Under the pieces are notes generated by a model. The model made no database searches. It worked only from the letters and a program-made list of their open reading frames with translations, and had not been told where the DNA came from. DNA of 64,000 nucleotides from Marinobacter piscis (GTDB taxonomy: Bacteria > Pseudomonadota > Gammaproteobacteria > Pseudomonadales > Oleiphilaceae): positions 901,917 through 965,916 of the forward strand of contig NZ_VCGX01000001.1 in the NCBI RefSeq assembly GCF_007671655.1. Direction: 5' to 3'. Each line of letters starts with the position of its first letter. Position 1 is the first letter of the stretch. Shown here piece by piece: positions 41,552 to 51,658 of the stretch. The translations under genes and the position numbers were made by a program.

Positions 41552-42631
41552 ATGGTGCGAACTATGACAACTCGCCTGTTCAGAATGGCTGCATTGACGC
41601 TGCTGTTTGCTATCAGCACGTCCGGCGTGGCGGCAGAAAAATATACGTTGCGGCTGGCACAGACCTGGGGCCCTAACGCGCCGGTTCTGGGTGAAACCAC
41701 GGAAAATCTGGCGCAAATGGTTAAAGAGATGTCCGACGGCCGTCTGAGGATCCGTATCGACAGCTCCAATAAACACAAGGCGCCGTTTGGCATTTTCGAC
41801 CTGGTACGTAACGGTCAGTACGATATGGGACATACCGCCTCTTATTACTACAAGGGCACCATCCCCAATGCCATGTACTTCACCACCATTCCCTTTGGCA
41901 TGATTGCACCGGAAATGTACGCCTGGTTTTACCATGACGAAGGCATGGAGCTGATGCAGAAAGTGTATGAGCCTTTCGGTCTGTTGTCGTTTCCAGGAGG
42001 CAACACGGGCAACCAGATGGGTGGCTGGTTCAACAAGGAAATCAACTCGGTAGACGACCTTAAAGGCCTGAAAATACGTACCCCCGGATTCGCGGGCGAG
42101 GTCATGTCTGAACTGGGCGCTGCGGTGACCAACCTGCCCCCCGGGGAGCTGTATACAGCGCTGGAGCGTGGCACCGTTGATGCGGTGGAGTGGGTTGGTC
42201 CGGCCCTCGACTTCCCCATGGGTTTCCACCAGATTGCCAAATATTACTACTCAGGCTGGCAGGAGCCGGGAGCCGAGGTTCAGTTCCTGATTAATCAGAA
42301 GTCCTGGGAAGAGCTGCCTGAAGACCTGCAGGCAATCCTGCGCGTTGCCATGCGAACGGCGGCCTATGATATGTACATTCAGATTACCCACGAAAGCGGT
42401 GCGGCCTGGGATCGTATGAAAGAGAATTACCCGGACGTGACCCACAAGACGTTCCCGCCGGATGTAATCGATGCCATGCGTGACGCGACCAGCAAACTGT
42501 TGGCCGAGGCGGCTGAAGAAGATGATCTGGCTAAAGAAATCATCAACTCCCAGCATGACTATCTGAAACAGGTGCGTCAGTGGACCAATATTTCAGATAA
42601 AGCCTACCTGAACAGCATTGCGAACGATTGA
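41552..42631 (+). CDS. TRAP transporter substrate-binding protein (DctP), orphan
   Basis: This is a periplasmic solute receptor of 359 residues with a signal peptide (AALTLLFAISTSGVAAE). DctP family marks are LRLAQTWGPNAP at the mature N-terminus and GLKIRTPGFAGEVMSELGA, which holds the carboxylate-binding arginine, followed by LYTALERGTVDAVEW. No dctQM genes adjoin it. Its substrate is probably a carboxylic acid, possibly a 2-oxo acid by resemblance to the mannitol/chloroaromatic group. An ATG at 41564 is an alternative start. Confidence 0.9.
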   Translation: MVRTMTTRLFRMAALTLLFAISTSGVAAEKYTLRLAQTWGPNAPVLGETTENLAQMVKEMSDGRLRIRIDSSNKHKAPFGIFDLVRNGQYDMGHTASYYYKGTIPNAMYFTTIPFGMIAPEMYAWFYHDEGMELMQKVYEPFGLLSFPGGNTGNQMGGWFNKEINSVDDLKGLKIRTPGFAGEVMSELGAAVTNLPPGELYTALERGTVDAVEWVGPALDFPMGFHQIAKYYYSGWQEPGAEVQFLINQKSWEELPEDLQAILRVAMRTAAYDMYIQITHESGAAWDRMKENYPDVTHKTFPPDVIDAMRDATSKLLAEAAEEDDLAKEIINSQHDYLKQVRQWTNISDKAYLNSIAND

Positions 42632-42643
42632 GTCCCCGCTACT

Positions 42644-42675
42644 TGCACCCCGGCTATTGATTTAGCCGGGGTGCA
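42644..42675 (+). terminator. Strong hairpin after the orphan DctP gene
   Basis: TGCACCCCGGCTA at 42644-42656 and TAGCCGGGGTGCA at 42663-42675 form a perfect 13-base stem with a six-base loop. It starts 13 bases after the stop. No U tract follows, so it may be an RNA 3'-end stabiliser or a factor-assisted terminator. Confidence 0.6.
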
Positions 42676-42781
42676 TCCATCGCAAAAAACCTTCAATATT
42701 ATCGCGTAGAAACCCTGCATAACTCTTTTTATGCAGCGCGCTTTCTGAAAAAATACGCCGCTTACTCTTTGGGCAGAGCTG

Positions 42782-43918
42782 ATGACTAAAGCACTCTTAA
42801 CGCTGAGCGGGATCAGTAAGCAGTTTGATGGTAAAACCATACTGAATGAGCTCAGCCTTACGATTGGTGATGGTGAGTTTATTACGCTTCTGGGGCCGTC
42901 CGGCTGCGGGAAAACCACCTTGTTGCGGATGATGGCGGGTTTTGAGCACCCGGACCGGGGCTCGGTGACATTGTCCGGCACAGATATTACGCAGACCCCG
43001 CCGGAGAGGCGCCCGCTCAATACGGTGTTTCAGAACTATGCGCTGTTTCCTCACATGTCTGTGTTCGACAATGTAGCGTATGGCCTGAAGATGGAAAAGC
43101 GGCCCAAAACGGAAATACGCGAACGGGTTGAAGAAGCGCTTGCCATGGTGCAGCTCGAGGATTTTTCCGGACGTAAGCCGCATCAGCTTTCGGGTGGTCA
43201 GCAGCAGCGGGTTGCAATCGCCCGGGCCGTTGTCAAGCGACCAAAGATGCTTTTGCTGGATGAGCCTCTGTCTGCACTCGACTACAAACTGCGCCGCACC
43301 ATGCAGGTAGAACTCAAGCGGCTGCAGCGGGAGTTGGGAATCACGTTTGTGTTTGTGACCCACGATCAGGAAGAGGCGTTGTCCATGTCGGACCGCATTG
43401 TTGTGCTCAAGGATGGGTATATTCAGCAGCTGGGCACACCCAGAGAAGTTTATGAGCGCCCGGCGAACGTATTTACGGCTCGTTTCATCGGGCAGACCAA
43501 CTTTTTCCCGGGCCGGGTAACCAGGGTTGATGGCAAGCGTATCAGCGTGGATGTACTTGGCCTGAATCGGGAGCTGAATACGCCGTCTTTTCGTGTTTCA
43601 GTGAACCAGTTACTGCATGTTTTGCTGCGCCCGGAAGACATACGGGTGCTGGCGCCGGAGGATACTGAAGGTGTGCCTGGAAAAATTATCGAGCGTAACT
43701 ATAAGGGCAGTACTCTGGATTCGGTAATTGAACTTGAAGATGGTCGGGAAGTAATGGCCAGTGAGTTCTTTGACGAGGACGATCCGGCTTTTGATTACAG
43801 TCTGGGCGAGCGTGTGCGGGTAAGCTGGGTTGATGGCTGGGAATGGTTACTGGCAGAAGAGAGCGATGAGCCCTTGACCGACGAAGAGGAGCTTGCGGCT
43901 GATGTTGCAGAGCATTAA
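42782..43918 (+). CDS. potA: Polyamine ABC transporter ATPase
   Basis: This is the ATPase of a spermidine/putrescine importer, 378 residues. Walker A is GPSGCGKT at 38-45, followed by the [15 protein letters not shown] signature and [12 protein letters not shown]. After about residue 240 a TOBE-type regulatory domain contains [10 protein letters not shown]. PotA-type ATPases prefer the [20 protein letters not shown]-loop seen here. It overlaps potB by 17 bases and heads the potABCD operon. Confidence 0.94.
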   Translation: MTKALLTLSGISKQFDGKTILNELSLTIGDGEFITLLGPSGCGKTTLLRMMAGFEHPDRGSVTLSGTDITQTPPERRPLNTVFQNYALFPHMSVFDNVAYGLKMEKRPKTEIRERVEEALAMVQLEDFSGRKPHQLSGGQQQRVAIARAVVKRPKMLLLDEPLSALDYKLRRTMQVELKRLQRELGITFVFVTHDQEEALSMSDRIVVLKDGYIQQLGTPREVYERPANVFTARFIGQTNFFPGRVTRVDGKRISVDVLGLNRELNTPSFRVSVNQLLHVLLRPEDIRVLAPEDTEGVPGKIIERNYKGSTLDSVIELEDGREVMASEFFDEDDPAFDYSLGERVRVSWVDGWEWLLAEESDEPLTDEEELAADVAEH

Positions 43919-44762
43919 GCAACAGCCCTTCCGGGCAGCTGTTCTGATGCTGGTATGGGGCTGGCTGCTGTTCCTTGTGCTTGCTCCCAACATGCTGGTG
44001 GTGGGCGCCAGTGTGATGACACGGGATCCTTCAACCTTCATTTCCCTGCCCCTGAACCTGGACGCTTACCGACAACTGTTTAACCCTTTGTACCTGGATG
44101 TATTTCTGCATTCGCTGTACATGGCAGCCATGACCACCCTGGTCTGTTTGCTGATTGGCTACCCGTTCGCCTGGGCGTTGTCTCACGTCGGAAAGCGCCG
44201 TCAGACCTTGCTGATTTTTCTGTTGATTGTACCTTTCTGGACCAATTCACTGGTACGTACCTACGCCCTCAAACTGATCCTGGCAACCAATGGCCTGCTC
44301 AACAGCGCGCTTATGTCGCTGGGGGTCATTGATGAGCCGGCCCGGCTTTTGTACACAGAAGGTGCCGTTATCATCGGGCTGGTGTATTTGCTGCTACCCT
44401 TCATGATTCTGCCGTTGTATTCCGTGTTCGAGGATTTGCGCCAGGACGTTCTGCTTGCGTCCCACGACCTGGGCGCCGGCCGTCTGGCCACCTTTAAAAA
44501 TGTGATTGTTCCCCTGACTCTGCCAGGTGTGCTGGCCGGGGTTATGCTGGTTTTGCTGCCGGCTATGGGGCTGTTTTTTGTCCCGGATATACTGGGCGGT
44601 TCCCGAAACCTGCTGGTGGGCAATGTCATCAAGAATCAGTTTCTGGATGCCCGTAACTGGCCCTTTGGTGCGGCGGCCAGTATTGTTCTGACCCTCACCA
44701 TGGCACTGCTGATTTTTGCCCATCGTCTGAGCAAACGTCATCTGGGCGAGGAGGGGGCGTAA
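43902..44762 (+). CDS. potB: Polyamine ABC transporter permease PotB
   Basis: This is an inner-membrane permease of 286 residues with six helices. The EAA-like loop contacting the ATPase is [24 protein letters not shown]. The region [20 protein letters not shown] is typical of PotB. An in-frame TTG lies at 43893, but GAAGAGGAG is better placed for the ATG at 43902. It shares one base with the potC start. Confidence 0.93.
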   Translation: MLQSIKQQPFRAAVLMLVWGWLLFLVLAPNMLVVGASVMTRDPSTFISLPLNLDAYRQLFNPLYLDVFLHSLYMAAMTTLVCLLIGYPFAWALSHVGKRRQTLLIFLLIVPFWTNSLVRTYALKLILATNGLLNSALMSLGVIDEPARLLYTEGAVIIGLVYLLLPFMILPLYSVFEDLRQDVLLASHDLGAGRLATFKNVIVPLTLPGVLAGVMLVLLPAMGLFFVPDILGGSRNLLVGNVIKNQFLDARNWPFGAAASIVLTLTMALLIFAHRLSKRHLGEEGA

Positions 44763-45529
44763 TGCGCTGGCTTTCCCGCAGCTATCTTGCGCTGGTCTAT
44801 CTGCTCTTGTATGTGCCCATACTGGTGCTTGTGGTGTTTTCATTCAACGACTCCCGTACCGGCTACAATTGGGGCGGGTTCAGTCTGCGCTGGTACGAGT
44901 CGCTGTTCAGTAACCACGCTATGGTGCAGGCCATGTGGAATTCACTGTGGCTGGCGCTGACCGCGGCGACGGTATCGACCATCATCGGGGCACTCACTGC
45001 CCTGGCACTGCACCGCTATCGTTTCCGGGGCAAGAAGGTGTTGAACGGCATGCTGTTCGTGGTGATGATGTCGCCGGAAATTGTACTGGCAATTTCACTG
45101 CTGGGGCTGTTTATGCTGGTAGGGTTGAAGCTTGGGTATGTATCGCTGCTGCTGGCCCACGTTACCTTTTGTCTCCCCTTCGTAGTGATCACCGTTATGG
45201 CACGACTGAGCGGCTTTGATGAGCGCTTGCCGGAGGCGGCGCGGGATCTGGGTGCCAGTGAGTTCACCGTAACCCGCACAGTTCTGATCCCCGTTATTAT
45301 GCCGGCATTAATGGCAGGCTGGTTGCTGGGCTTTACGCTTTCCATGGACGATGTTGTGGTGAGCACATTTGTCAGTGGTCCCGGTTATGAGATTCTTCCT
45401 CTGCGCATTTACTCAATGGTGCGTGTAGGGCTTAAACCCGAAGTTAACGCATTGGGTTCCCTGTTGCTGGTGTTTTCACTGGTGATGCTGATGCTGTCGC
45501 AATGGATTCTTTCAAGGAGCAAACAATGA
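44762..45529 (+). CDS. potC: Polyamine ABC transporter permease PotC
   Basis: This is the second permease, 255 residues. PotC marks include YVPILVLVVFSFNDSR at the first helix and the ATPase-contact loop ARDLGASEFTVTRTVLIPVI. LGFTLSMDDVVVSTFVSGPG is near the C-terminus. Its stop overlaps the potD start by four bases. Confidence 0.94.
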   Translation: MRWLSRSYLALVYLLLYVPILVLVVFSFNDSRTGYNWGGFSLRWYESLFSNHAMVQAMWNSLWLALTAATVSTIIGALTALALHRYRFRGKKVLNGMLFVVMMSPEIVLAISLLGLFMLVGLKLGYVSLLLAHVTFCLPFVVITVMARLSGFDERLPEAARDLGASEFTVTRTVLIPVIMPALMAGWLLGFTLSMDDVVVSTFVSGPGYEILPLRIYSMVRVGLKPEVNALGSLLLVFSLVMLMLSQWILSRSKQ

Positions 45530-46566
45530 AGAAAATCGCACTGGCGGGCCTTTTGGCCCTGGGACTGACGGGCTGCAGCTCAGAGGATTCACAGGTACTG
45601 AACCTCTATAACTGGTCGGAGTATATGCCCCAGGAGGTACTGACCCGTTTCCAGGAAGAAACAGGTATCGAGGTGGTCTACACCACCTACGACAGTAATG
45701 AGGCCATGTATGCGCGGCTGAAATTGCTGGACGAAAGTGCAGCCTATGATCTTGCCGTGCCGTCTACCTATTACGTGAGCAAAATGCGAAACGAAGGCCT
45801 GCTGATGCCGATTGATCAGAGCAAAATCAGTGGCTTTGACCAGCTGGATCCTGAACTGACATCTCTGGATATCGATCCGGATAACCAGTACAGCGTGCCT
45901 TTTCTCTGGGGCACAACCGGCATAGGGGTAGATACAGCCGATATAGAAGGGGATCCGGTAACCGCCTGGAAAGATCTCTGGGACGAGCGTTTTGAGGGCC
46001 GGGTGAACCTCACCAATGATATGCGGGAAGTATTCCACATGAGCCTGCGAGTACTGGGGTACCCCGGCAACAGTACGGATCCGCAGCAAATTGAAGAAGC
46101 CTATGAAAAACTGACCGAGCTGATGCCCTCAGTGCGCACCTTTAATTCCGACGCGCCACGCATGCCGTTTCTCGAAGGTGAGGCAGACGTCGGCATGATC
46201 TGGAACGGCGAAGCCGTTATGGGAAAGGACAGCATGGAATCCCTGGAGTACGTATACCCGGAAGAAGGCGTGATTGCCTGGCTGGACAGCTTTGTGATCC
46301 CGAAGAATGCCAAAAATCCGGACGCTGCGCACCAGTTCATCAGTTTTATACTTCAGCCTGAGATTGCCGCACTGATCAGCGAAGACATTGGTTACGCCAC
46401 ACCGGTCCTGCCGGCGAGAGAGCTGCTTGGTGAGGATGTGGCGGATGACCGCGCCAGTTACCCCACGCGGGACGACATGGTGAATGCTGAGTTCCAGACA
46501 GACATTGGCGACGATGCCCTGCAGGTTTATGCAAAGTATTGGGAAAAGCTCAAGTCTGGCCGCTAA
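45526..46566 (+). CDS. potD: Polyamine-binding lipoprotein PotD
   Basis: This is the periplasmic polyamine receptor of the importer, 346 residues. Unlike E. coli PotD it is predicted to be a lipoprotein: a lipobox ends LTGC with C17 acylated. LNLYNWSEYMPQEVLTRF opens the mature protein, and YDLAVPSTYYVSKM and LWGTTGIGVD are typical ligand-binding lobes. The ATG at 45526 has AAGGAG six bases upstream. Spermidine or putrescine preference cannot be set by eye. Confidence 0.93.
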   Translation: MKKIALAGLLALGLTGCSSEDSQVLNLYNWSEYMPQEVLTRFQEETGIEVVYTTYDSNEAMYARLKLLDESAAYDLAVPSTYYVSKMRNEGLLMPIDQSKISGFDQLDPELTSLDIDPDNQYSVPFLWGTTGIGVDTADIEGDPVTAWKDLWDERFEGRVNLTNDMREVFHMSLRVLGYPGNSTDPQQIEEAYEKLTELMPSVRTFNSDAPRMPFLEGEADVGMIWNGEAVMGKDSMESLEYVYPEEGVIAWLDSFVIPKNAKNPDAAHQFISFILQPEIAALISEDIGYATPVLPARELLGEDVADDRASYPTRDDMVNAEFQTDIGDDALQVYAKYWEKLKSGR

Positions 46567-46623
46567 TGTGTCTTTCTTGCCATACGTGGCAGCTTTTGCC
46601 ATTGTAAACAGTGTGTAGCCTTT

Positions 46624-46642
46624 TGTTAGTGCTATGCTAACA
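46624..46642 (+). promoter_or_regulatory. Inverted repeat upstream of the second DctP gene
   Basis: TGTTAG at 46624-46629 and CTAACA at 46637-46642 form a six-base inverted repeat with a seven-base spacer, about 180 bases ahead of the DctP start within a 254-base gap. Such dyads suit GntR- or LacI-type operators, but no regulator gene is adjacent. Confidence 0.35.
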
Positions 46643-46820
46643 GGACAGCCGCCCACAGACGGCGGCCAATGAGCCCAAAATACAGACCGGACATGGCCTG
46701 ACTCTTAATGGGCGGGGTAAAACGGGGCCAACGGGGATACGGAAATGGAAAGAGAGCCACGCGGAGTGTGCTGACGTTCTGTATCAATAATAACTATCCC
46801 GGTTTCCAGAAGGAGCAACT

Positions 46821-47837
46821 ATGAAACTCTATAAAACATTGTGTCTTGCAACCGCAGTAGGTCTTGCGTCAGCGGCAACGGCTGCAAACGCAGAAACCTG
46901 GCGCTTTGGCCTCGAAGAAATCGAGGGCAGTGTGCAGGCCAGGTATGCAGAAGCATTCAAAGAAGCCATTGAAGACAAAACAGACGGCGACGTGACGGTG
47001 CAACTGCTTCCATACGGTAAGTGGGGGTCTTCTTACTCCGTCCTGTATGACGCCGTACAGAGCGGGTCACTGCAGCTTGCCTTCGGGTCGGGCGCTTTGG
47101 GCGGCACTGTGCCGGAAAGCCAGCTACTCAGCCTGAACTTTGTAATGCCGGCAGACCAGCTTGAAGCGGTTAAGGTGCTGAACTCGCCCGAGTTCCTGGA
47201 GAGTGACGCGTGGCAGCAATCATTCCGCCAGCGCGGTCTGGTGCCACTGTCAGAGCTGGCCGAGGGTTACCAGGTGTGGACATCGAACCAGTCCATTGAG
47301 ACGCCTGAAGACATGGACAACCTCAATATTCGTGTAATGGATAACAGCCTGCTGCGTTCAACTTACCAGGCGTATGGCGCCTCACCGATCACAATTGCTT
47401 ATGGCGAGCTCTACAGCGCGTTGCAGCAGGGTCAGGCCGATGCCAACATCCAGCCGGTGTTTGCGCATGAAGAAATGGGCTTCTATGAAGTTCAGGATTA
47501 CATGATCTTTGCCAAGCAGGCCCAGTTTGTCGCTACCATGATGGGCAACCTCGACTGGTACGAAGGTCTTTCGGATGAACACCGTGAGATGATCAAGGAA
47601 GTGACCGCTGATCTGGTCGAAACAGGCCACGAGATCCAGAGCGAGTTTAACGAAAAGCGCCTGGATAAGATCAAGGCGGATAGTGATATCAAGATTGTTG
47701 AGCTCACAGACGAGCAGCGGGAAAAATTCCGTGAACTGGTGAAGCCGGTTCGTCAGACCTTTATTGATGAAGTCGGGGAGAACGCCAAGAAGTCCCTGGA
47801 CATTCTTCTGGAGGCCTACGGCGACGCCGAGTCTTAA
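46821..47837 (+). CDS. TRAP transporter substrate-binding protein (DctP)
   Basis: This is a periplasmic solute receptor of 338 residues with signal peptide (LATAVGLASAATAANAE). DctP marks are WRFGLEEIEGSVQARYAEAF, DNLNIRVMDNSLLRSTYQAYGAS with the key arginine, and ELYSALQQGQADANIQPV. AAGGAG lies upstream of the ATG. It faces the dctM and dctQ genes across a shared terminator, and these three are the likely complete transporter. Confidence 0.92.
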   Translation: MKLYKTLCLATAVGLASAATAANAETWRFGLEEIEGSVQARYAEAFKEAIEDKTDGDVTVQLLPYGKWGSSYSVLYDAVQSGSLQLAFGSGALGGTVPESQLLSLNFVMPADQLEAVKVLNSPEFLESDAWQQSFRQRGLVPLSELAEGYQVWTSNQSIETPEDMDNLNIRVMDNSLLRSTYQAYGASPITIAYGELYSALQQGQADANIQPVFAHEEMGFYEVQDYMIFAKQAQFVATMMGNLDWYEGLSDEHREMIKEVTADLVETGHEIQSEFNEKRLDKIKADSDIKIVELTDEQREKFRELVKPVRQTFIDEVGENAKKSLDILLEAYGDAES

Positions 47838-47888
47838 TAATACCCCCAAGGCTCCCGCGCCTACAGACAGCTGGAGCCGTTAAATAAA

Positions 47889-47918
47889 AACCCCGGTTAT
47901 TCATGCCGGGGTTTTTTT
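47889..47918 (+). terminator. Bidirectional terminator between dctP and dctM
   Basis: AACCCCGG at 47889-47896 and CCGGGGTT at 47906-47913 form a perfect stem with a nine-base loop. T7 follows on the plus strand, and a run of A on the left supplies U on the minus strand. It serves both convergent TRAP genes. Confidence 0.9.
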
Positions 47919-47948
47919 ATTGCTGGCGTTCAGGCAGTTTGCTGGCCG

Positions 47949-49232
47949 TCAATCACCACCGATTGACGGCAGGAACAACGATATCTGCGGGAACCAGATC
48001 AGCAGGAACGTGGCCAGCAGCAGAATGAACACGAAAGGCGGAGTGCCACGAATCACATCCAGATAAGGACGGCGGAACACGGCGATGGCGGTGAAGATAT
48101 CACAGCCAAAAGGTGGTGTTGCAGAGCCAATGGCGGCCTGCAGGGTTACGATCACACCCACATGAATCGGGTCCAGGCCGGTAGAAACCACCAGGGGCTT
48201 AAAGATAGGCACCAGGATGAGAATCACGACGATCGGGTCCACAAACATGCAGCCCACAAAGAACGCGAGCGCAATCAGCAGCAGTGCAAGGATCTGGTTG
48301 TCACCGACACTTTCGATAACCGGCCCAAGAAGCTGCTCGGGAACACCGGCTGTTCCCAGTGCCTGAGAAAACGCGGCACCGATCGACACCAGTATGAACA
48401 CAACAGCAGTAATCAGCCCGGTAGACAAGGCCAGGCCCGGGAGTTCACTGATGGCGACCTTACGATAAATCACTACCTCGAGGAGCAGGGCGTAGGCCAC
48501 GGCCACCGCTGACGCTTCAACCGCACTGAAATAGCCGCCATAAATGCCGCCAACCACAAGAACCGGGAAGCCCATAGGCAGAATGGCTTTACGCAGAGCG
48601 CGGAAGCGCTCTCCCCAGGAAGCACGGGGATCCGGCTCAATGCCTTTGATGCGTGCACCAATATAGCAGTAGATTGAAAACATCAGGAGAATAAGAATGC
48701 CTGGCAGGATCCCTGCAAGAAACAGGTCGCCGATTGAGGCTTTCATCACCACGCCATAAATAATAAATCCGATACTGGGCGGAATCAGCAAAGCGATATC
48801 ACTGGCGTTAATAATCAGGGCCAGCGCAAAACTGTCGGAATAGCCTTTTGCCAGTAATCGCGGACGCATGGGCCCGCCCATGGCAACCACTGTCGCCTGA
48901 GTGGAGCCGGAAACCGCACCAAAAAGGGCGCAGGAGGCAGCGGTTGTTATAGGCAGGCCGCCACGTACGTGACGTGTAAATGAATCAACCAGATCAAGCA
49001 ACCGGTTGGCTGTGTGACCTTTTGTCAGAATGTCGGCGGCGAATATGAACATGGGCACTGCTGCAAGCACCCAGCTTCCTACGCCCGACACCATCCAGCT
49101 GATGGCCTGGTCCGGGCCGAAAAACGTCATGTCCGTAAACATCATGAACAGTGTGCCGACTGCAAGGGGGACCATCATCGGAAACCCCAGAAGCAGCAGT
49201 ACAACCATCGTTATTATTAGCAGAGTCAGCAT
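47949..49232 (-). CDS. TRAP transporter large permease (DctM)
   Basis: This is the large membrane subunit, 427 residues with about twelve helices. It belongs to the DctM family: LIMVVLLLLGFPMMVPLAVG-like opening helix, PMFIFAADILTKGHTANRLL, SGSTQATVVAMGGPMRPRLL, and GCMFVDPIVVILILVPIFKPL. It forms the sodium-driven channel with DctQ. It starts 63 bases after the dctQ stop and reads the same way. The partner DctP gene is convergent. Confidence 0.93.
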   Translation of the reverse strand: MLTLLIITMVVLLLLGFPMMVPLAVGTLFMMFTDMTFFGPDQAISWMVSGVGSWVLAAVPMFIFAADILTKGHTANRLLDLVDSFTRHVRGGLPITTAASCALFGAVSGSTQATVVAMGGPMRPRLLAKGYSDSFALALIINASDIALLIPPSIGFIIYGVVMKASIGDLFLAGILPGILILLMFSIYCYIGARIKGIEPDPRASWGERFRALRKAILPMGFPVLVVGGIYGGYFSAVEASAVAVAYALLLEVVIYRKVAISELPGLALSTGLITAVVFILVSIGAAFSQALGTAGVPEQLLGPVIESVGDNQILALLLIALAFFVGCMFVDPIVVILILVPIFKPLVVSTGLDPIHVGVIVTLQAAIGSATPPFGCDIFTAIAVFRRPYLDVIRGTPPFVFILLLATFLLIWFPQISLFLPSIGGD

Positions 49233-49295
49233 TATCTCCCCCGGATCAGTCCTTTGTGCGCTTAATATACATAGTGGTTATTGATAACCAGACCG

Positions 49296-49928
49296 TCAGG
49301 GACCCATCGGGCCGTCGGGCGTATGGGTTTCACCACTGTCATCCAGCGGCAGTTCAGAAAACTCTTCTTTTTCACTGAACGAGCGGTAAATACCTTCGCT
49401 GAACAGGTTGCGCAACGTAGTGAGAACATACTGAATACCGGCAAGCGTAAAACCAATAGGCAGAGCCAGGTTAATGGTCCAGAGGGGGATATTCAGAGAA
49501 GAGCTGACACGTCCTCGCCCGTACAGCGCCATATCGTATTGGGCTGATTTATAGGCAAAGTAGAACATGAGAATAGCTGTGCCTATACACAGGGTAATCA
49601 TCAGGATCTTACGTGGGCGATCGCCGAGCATGTCGTAAATCGCCGACATCCGGATATGCCGTGCGCAACGAGCGGCGTATCCGACCCCCACAAAGGTGAT
49701 GATGATAATGAGCATCTCCGTGACTTCGTAGGTGCCTGGAATTCCCCGGTTGAACAGGAGGCTCCCTACCACGTGCGCACTCATGAGCAACGCCATTGCC
49801 AGAACGCATACGGATATGACGGTTTTTTCTATCCAGCCAAGGCTCTTGTCAATGGAGTTAAGTGCTGAAAGGAAAGCGTTGTGTTTCTTGGGTGTGTCTT
49901 GCTGACCGGCTTTGTCCGTTTCCACCAT
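49296..49928 (-). CDS. TRAP transporter small permease (DctQ)
   Basis: This is the small membrane subunit of the TRAP transporter, 210 residues with four predicted helices. DctQ marks are GIPGTYEVTEMLIIIITFVG and AARCARHIRMSAIYDML. Polar tails of about 30 residues at the N-terminus and 35 at the C-terminus extend beyond the core. It is the first gene of the dctQM pair. Confidence 0.92.
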   Translation of the reverse strand: MVETDKAGQQDTPKKHNAFLSALNSIDKSLGWIEKTVISVCVLAMALLMSAHVVGSLLFNRGIPGTYEVTEMLIIIITFVGVGYAARCARHIRMSAIYDMLGDRPRKILMITLCIGTAILMFYFAYKSAQYDMALYGRGRVSSSLNIPLWTINLALPIGFTLAGIQYVLTTLRNLFSEGIYRSFSEKEEFSELPLDDSGETHTPDGPMGP

Positions 49929-50081
49929 GTCTCGTCCCGTTTTGTTCGACGGCCATTAGCGCTGCCATTGTGGCGGGCTGCGCCGCTAAGGAAGCCAAGG
50001 GCAGGGCTGAGCAATAGCCCCGGCTTCGGCTTGTACGTACTTTTAGGGTACAGGCATCCGGATCCCTTCGCCACCTTGCAT

Positions 50082-50627
50082 TTAATGATAGTACGCCTGC
50101 TGGCCAATGCCAGCTCTGGAGAGGAACGCCGCAAACTCATCCAGAACCCTGTCCAGACTGTCTGCCAGGCGATGACCATCAGGCAGCAGCAACATCGGGA
50201 TTGCCTGCTGTTGAGCCAGCTCTATAACCGGCCCTGGGGGGACAACGTCGTCATCCCAGCCGTGCACAAGCTGTGTATGTGTAGCCTGAATATGCGGGCT
50301 GGATTGAGGGTAAGCCGGCATAGCCAGGGCCGGCGCCAGGAGGAAACATCCGAGAACCGGGGTGTTTGCACTGGCTTGCGCGCATACCCAGCCGCCCATG
50401 CTCGACCCCGCCAGAATCACGTTTTCCGGCGCGGCGCCGCTTTGACGGATGGCTTCTTCCATCTGGGCAAGGCGCACTGAAGGGTCCTTGGTGCTTCTGT
50501 GGTCAATGGCGTGCGCCTGAACGTTATCAAACCGTTCGGCCAGAGTCTTTAAAGCCTGAACCTTGGTGCCGCCGGGGCCACTCTCAAGGCCATGGGAGAG
50601 AAAAATATGCGTTGTTACCTGGCTCAT
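50082..50627 (-). CDS. Alpha/beta hydrolase, YqiA-like
   Basis: This is a cytoplasmic alpha/beta hydrolase of 181 residues. It shows an oxyanion segment FLSHGLESGPGGTKV, the nucleophile elbow AGSSMGG, an acid in HGWDDDVVPP and the histidine in DGHRLADS. The catalytic triad is complete. Small esterases of the YqiA type have this length. It lies six bases after the luciferase-like gene. The substrate is unknown. Confidence 0.85.
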   Translation of the reverse strand: MSQVTTHIFLSHGLESGPGGTKVQALKTLAERFDNVQAHAIDHRSTKDPSVRLAQMEEAIRQSGAAPENVILAGSSMGGWVCAQASANTPVLGCFLLAPALAMPAYPQSSPHIQATHTQLVHGWDDDVVPPGPVIELAQQQAIPMLLLPDGHRLADSLDRVLDEFAAFLSRAGIGQQAYYH

Positions 50628-50633
50628 GGTCTG

Positions 50634-51626
50634 TCAGTCCTGCCGGGCCTGGTTGAGAATATCCAGGGCGTGGCGGCGCTTTTCAGGGTCGTAGATATCC
50701 ACAGTGAACATCAGCTCGTCGACACTGACGCTTGCCAGTAGTTCATCAAGCTGGCTTTTAATGGTGGCTGCGTCGCCGAGTAGCTGCAGACCCAGAAAGT
50801 CCTGCACAGTCGCTTTCTCTCCCGCGCTCCAGAGTCCGTCCATGGAGTCTACGGGGGGCTTCATCCACAGAGGTTGTCCCCGGAAGAGTGACAATATGCG
50901 CTGGTAACTGGTTGTCGCCAGATATTCAGCTTCAGGCACCGAATCGGCAGCGACAGCCGGAACGGCCAGCATGGTATAGGGCTGTTTTAATTGCGCTGAG
51001 GGCTGAAAGTTATCCTGGTAAACCTTGATGGCTTCGCGATACAGCCGCGGTGCAAAGTGCCCGGCAAAGGAGTAGGGCAGGCCACGCATGGCGGCCAGTT
51101 GTGCACTGTACAGACTGGAGCCGAGCAACCATACAGGTACATTGGTGCCGGCGCCGGGAATCGCTTTTACAGGCTGCCCGGGCTGTAAAGGTCCCAGCAG
51201 GGATTGCAGGCGTGCTACGTCGTCGGGAAACTGTTCTGCCCCCAGTCCATCACGGCGCAGGGCACGAGCGGTAACCTGGTCGGTACCAGGGGCCCGCCCC
51301 AGGCCCAGATCAATACGGCCCGGGTAGAGACTTTCCAGGGTTCCGAATTGCTCTGCGATTACCAATGGCGGATGGTTAGGCAGCATCACGCCACCGGAGC
51401 CGACCCGCATGCTGTGCGTATTGCCGGCGATGTGGCCGATAAGAACCGACGTGGCCGAGCTGCTGATGCCTTCCATATTGTGGTGCTCAGCCAGCCAGAA
51501 CCGGGTGAAGCCAAGTTTCTCGGCGTGCTGGGCATAGGCCACGCTGTTGGCCAGCGTCGTGCCTACCGAGTCACCTTCGCGAACCGAAGCGAGTTCCAGT
51601 AATGAGAATTCAGGATAGTTGGACAT
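50634..51626 (-). CDS. LLM-class flavin-dependent oxidoreductase
   Basis: This is a luciferase-like monooxygenase family protein of 330 residues. Family marks are [41 protein letters not shown] and [18 protein letters not shown]. The group matches the MsnO8-type oxidoreductases without a known reaction. It is the middle gene of a three-gene minus-strand unit. Confidence 0.92.
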   Translation of the reverse strand: MSNYPEFSLLELASVREGDSVGTTLANSVAYAQHAEKLGFTRFWLAEHHNMEGISSSATSVLIGHIAGNTHSMRVGSGGVMLPNHPPLVIAEQFGTLESLYPGRIDLGLGRAPGTDQVTARALRRDGLGAEQFPDDVARLQSLLGPLQPGQPVKAIPGAGTNVPVWLLGSSLYSAQLAAMRGLPYSFAGHFAPRLYREAIKVYQDNFQPSAQLKQPYTMLAVPAVAADSVPEAEYLATTSYQRILSLFRGQPLWMKPPVDSMDGLWSAGEKATVQDFLGLQLLGDAATIKSQLDELLASVSVDELMFTVDIYDPEKRRHALDILNQARQD

Positions 51627-51658
51627 GGTGCTCCAGAAGTACGCCCTCGTGTTGCTGC

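Noticed and set aside
46590-46606. Sigma-54 promoter ahead of the second DctP gene
   Set aside because: TGGCAG and TTGC are present, but the GG and GC doublets are eight bases apart instead of ten.
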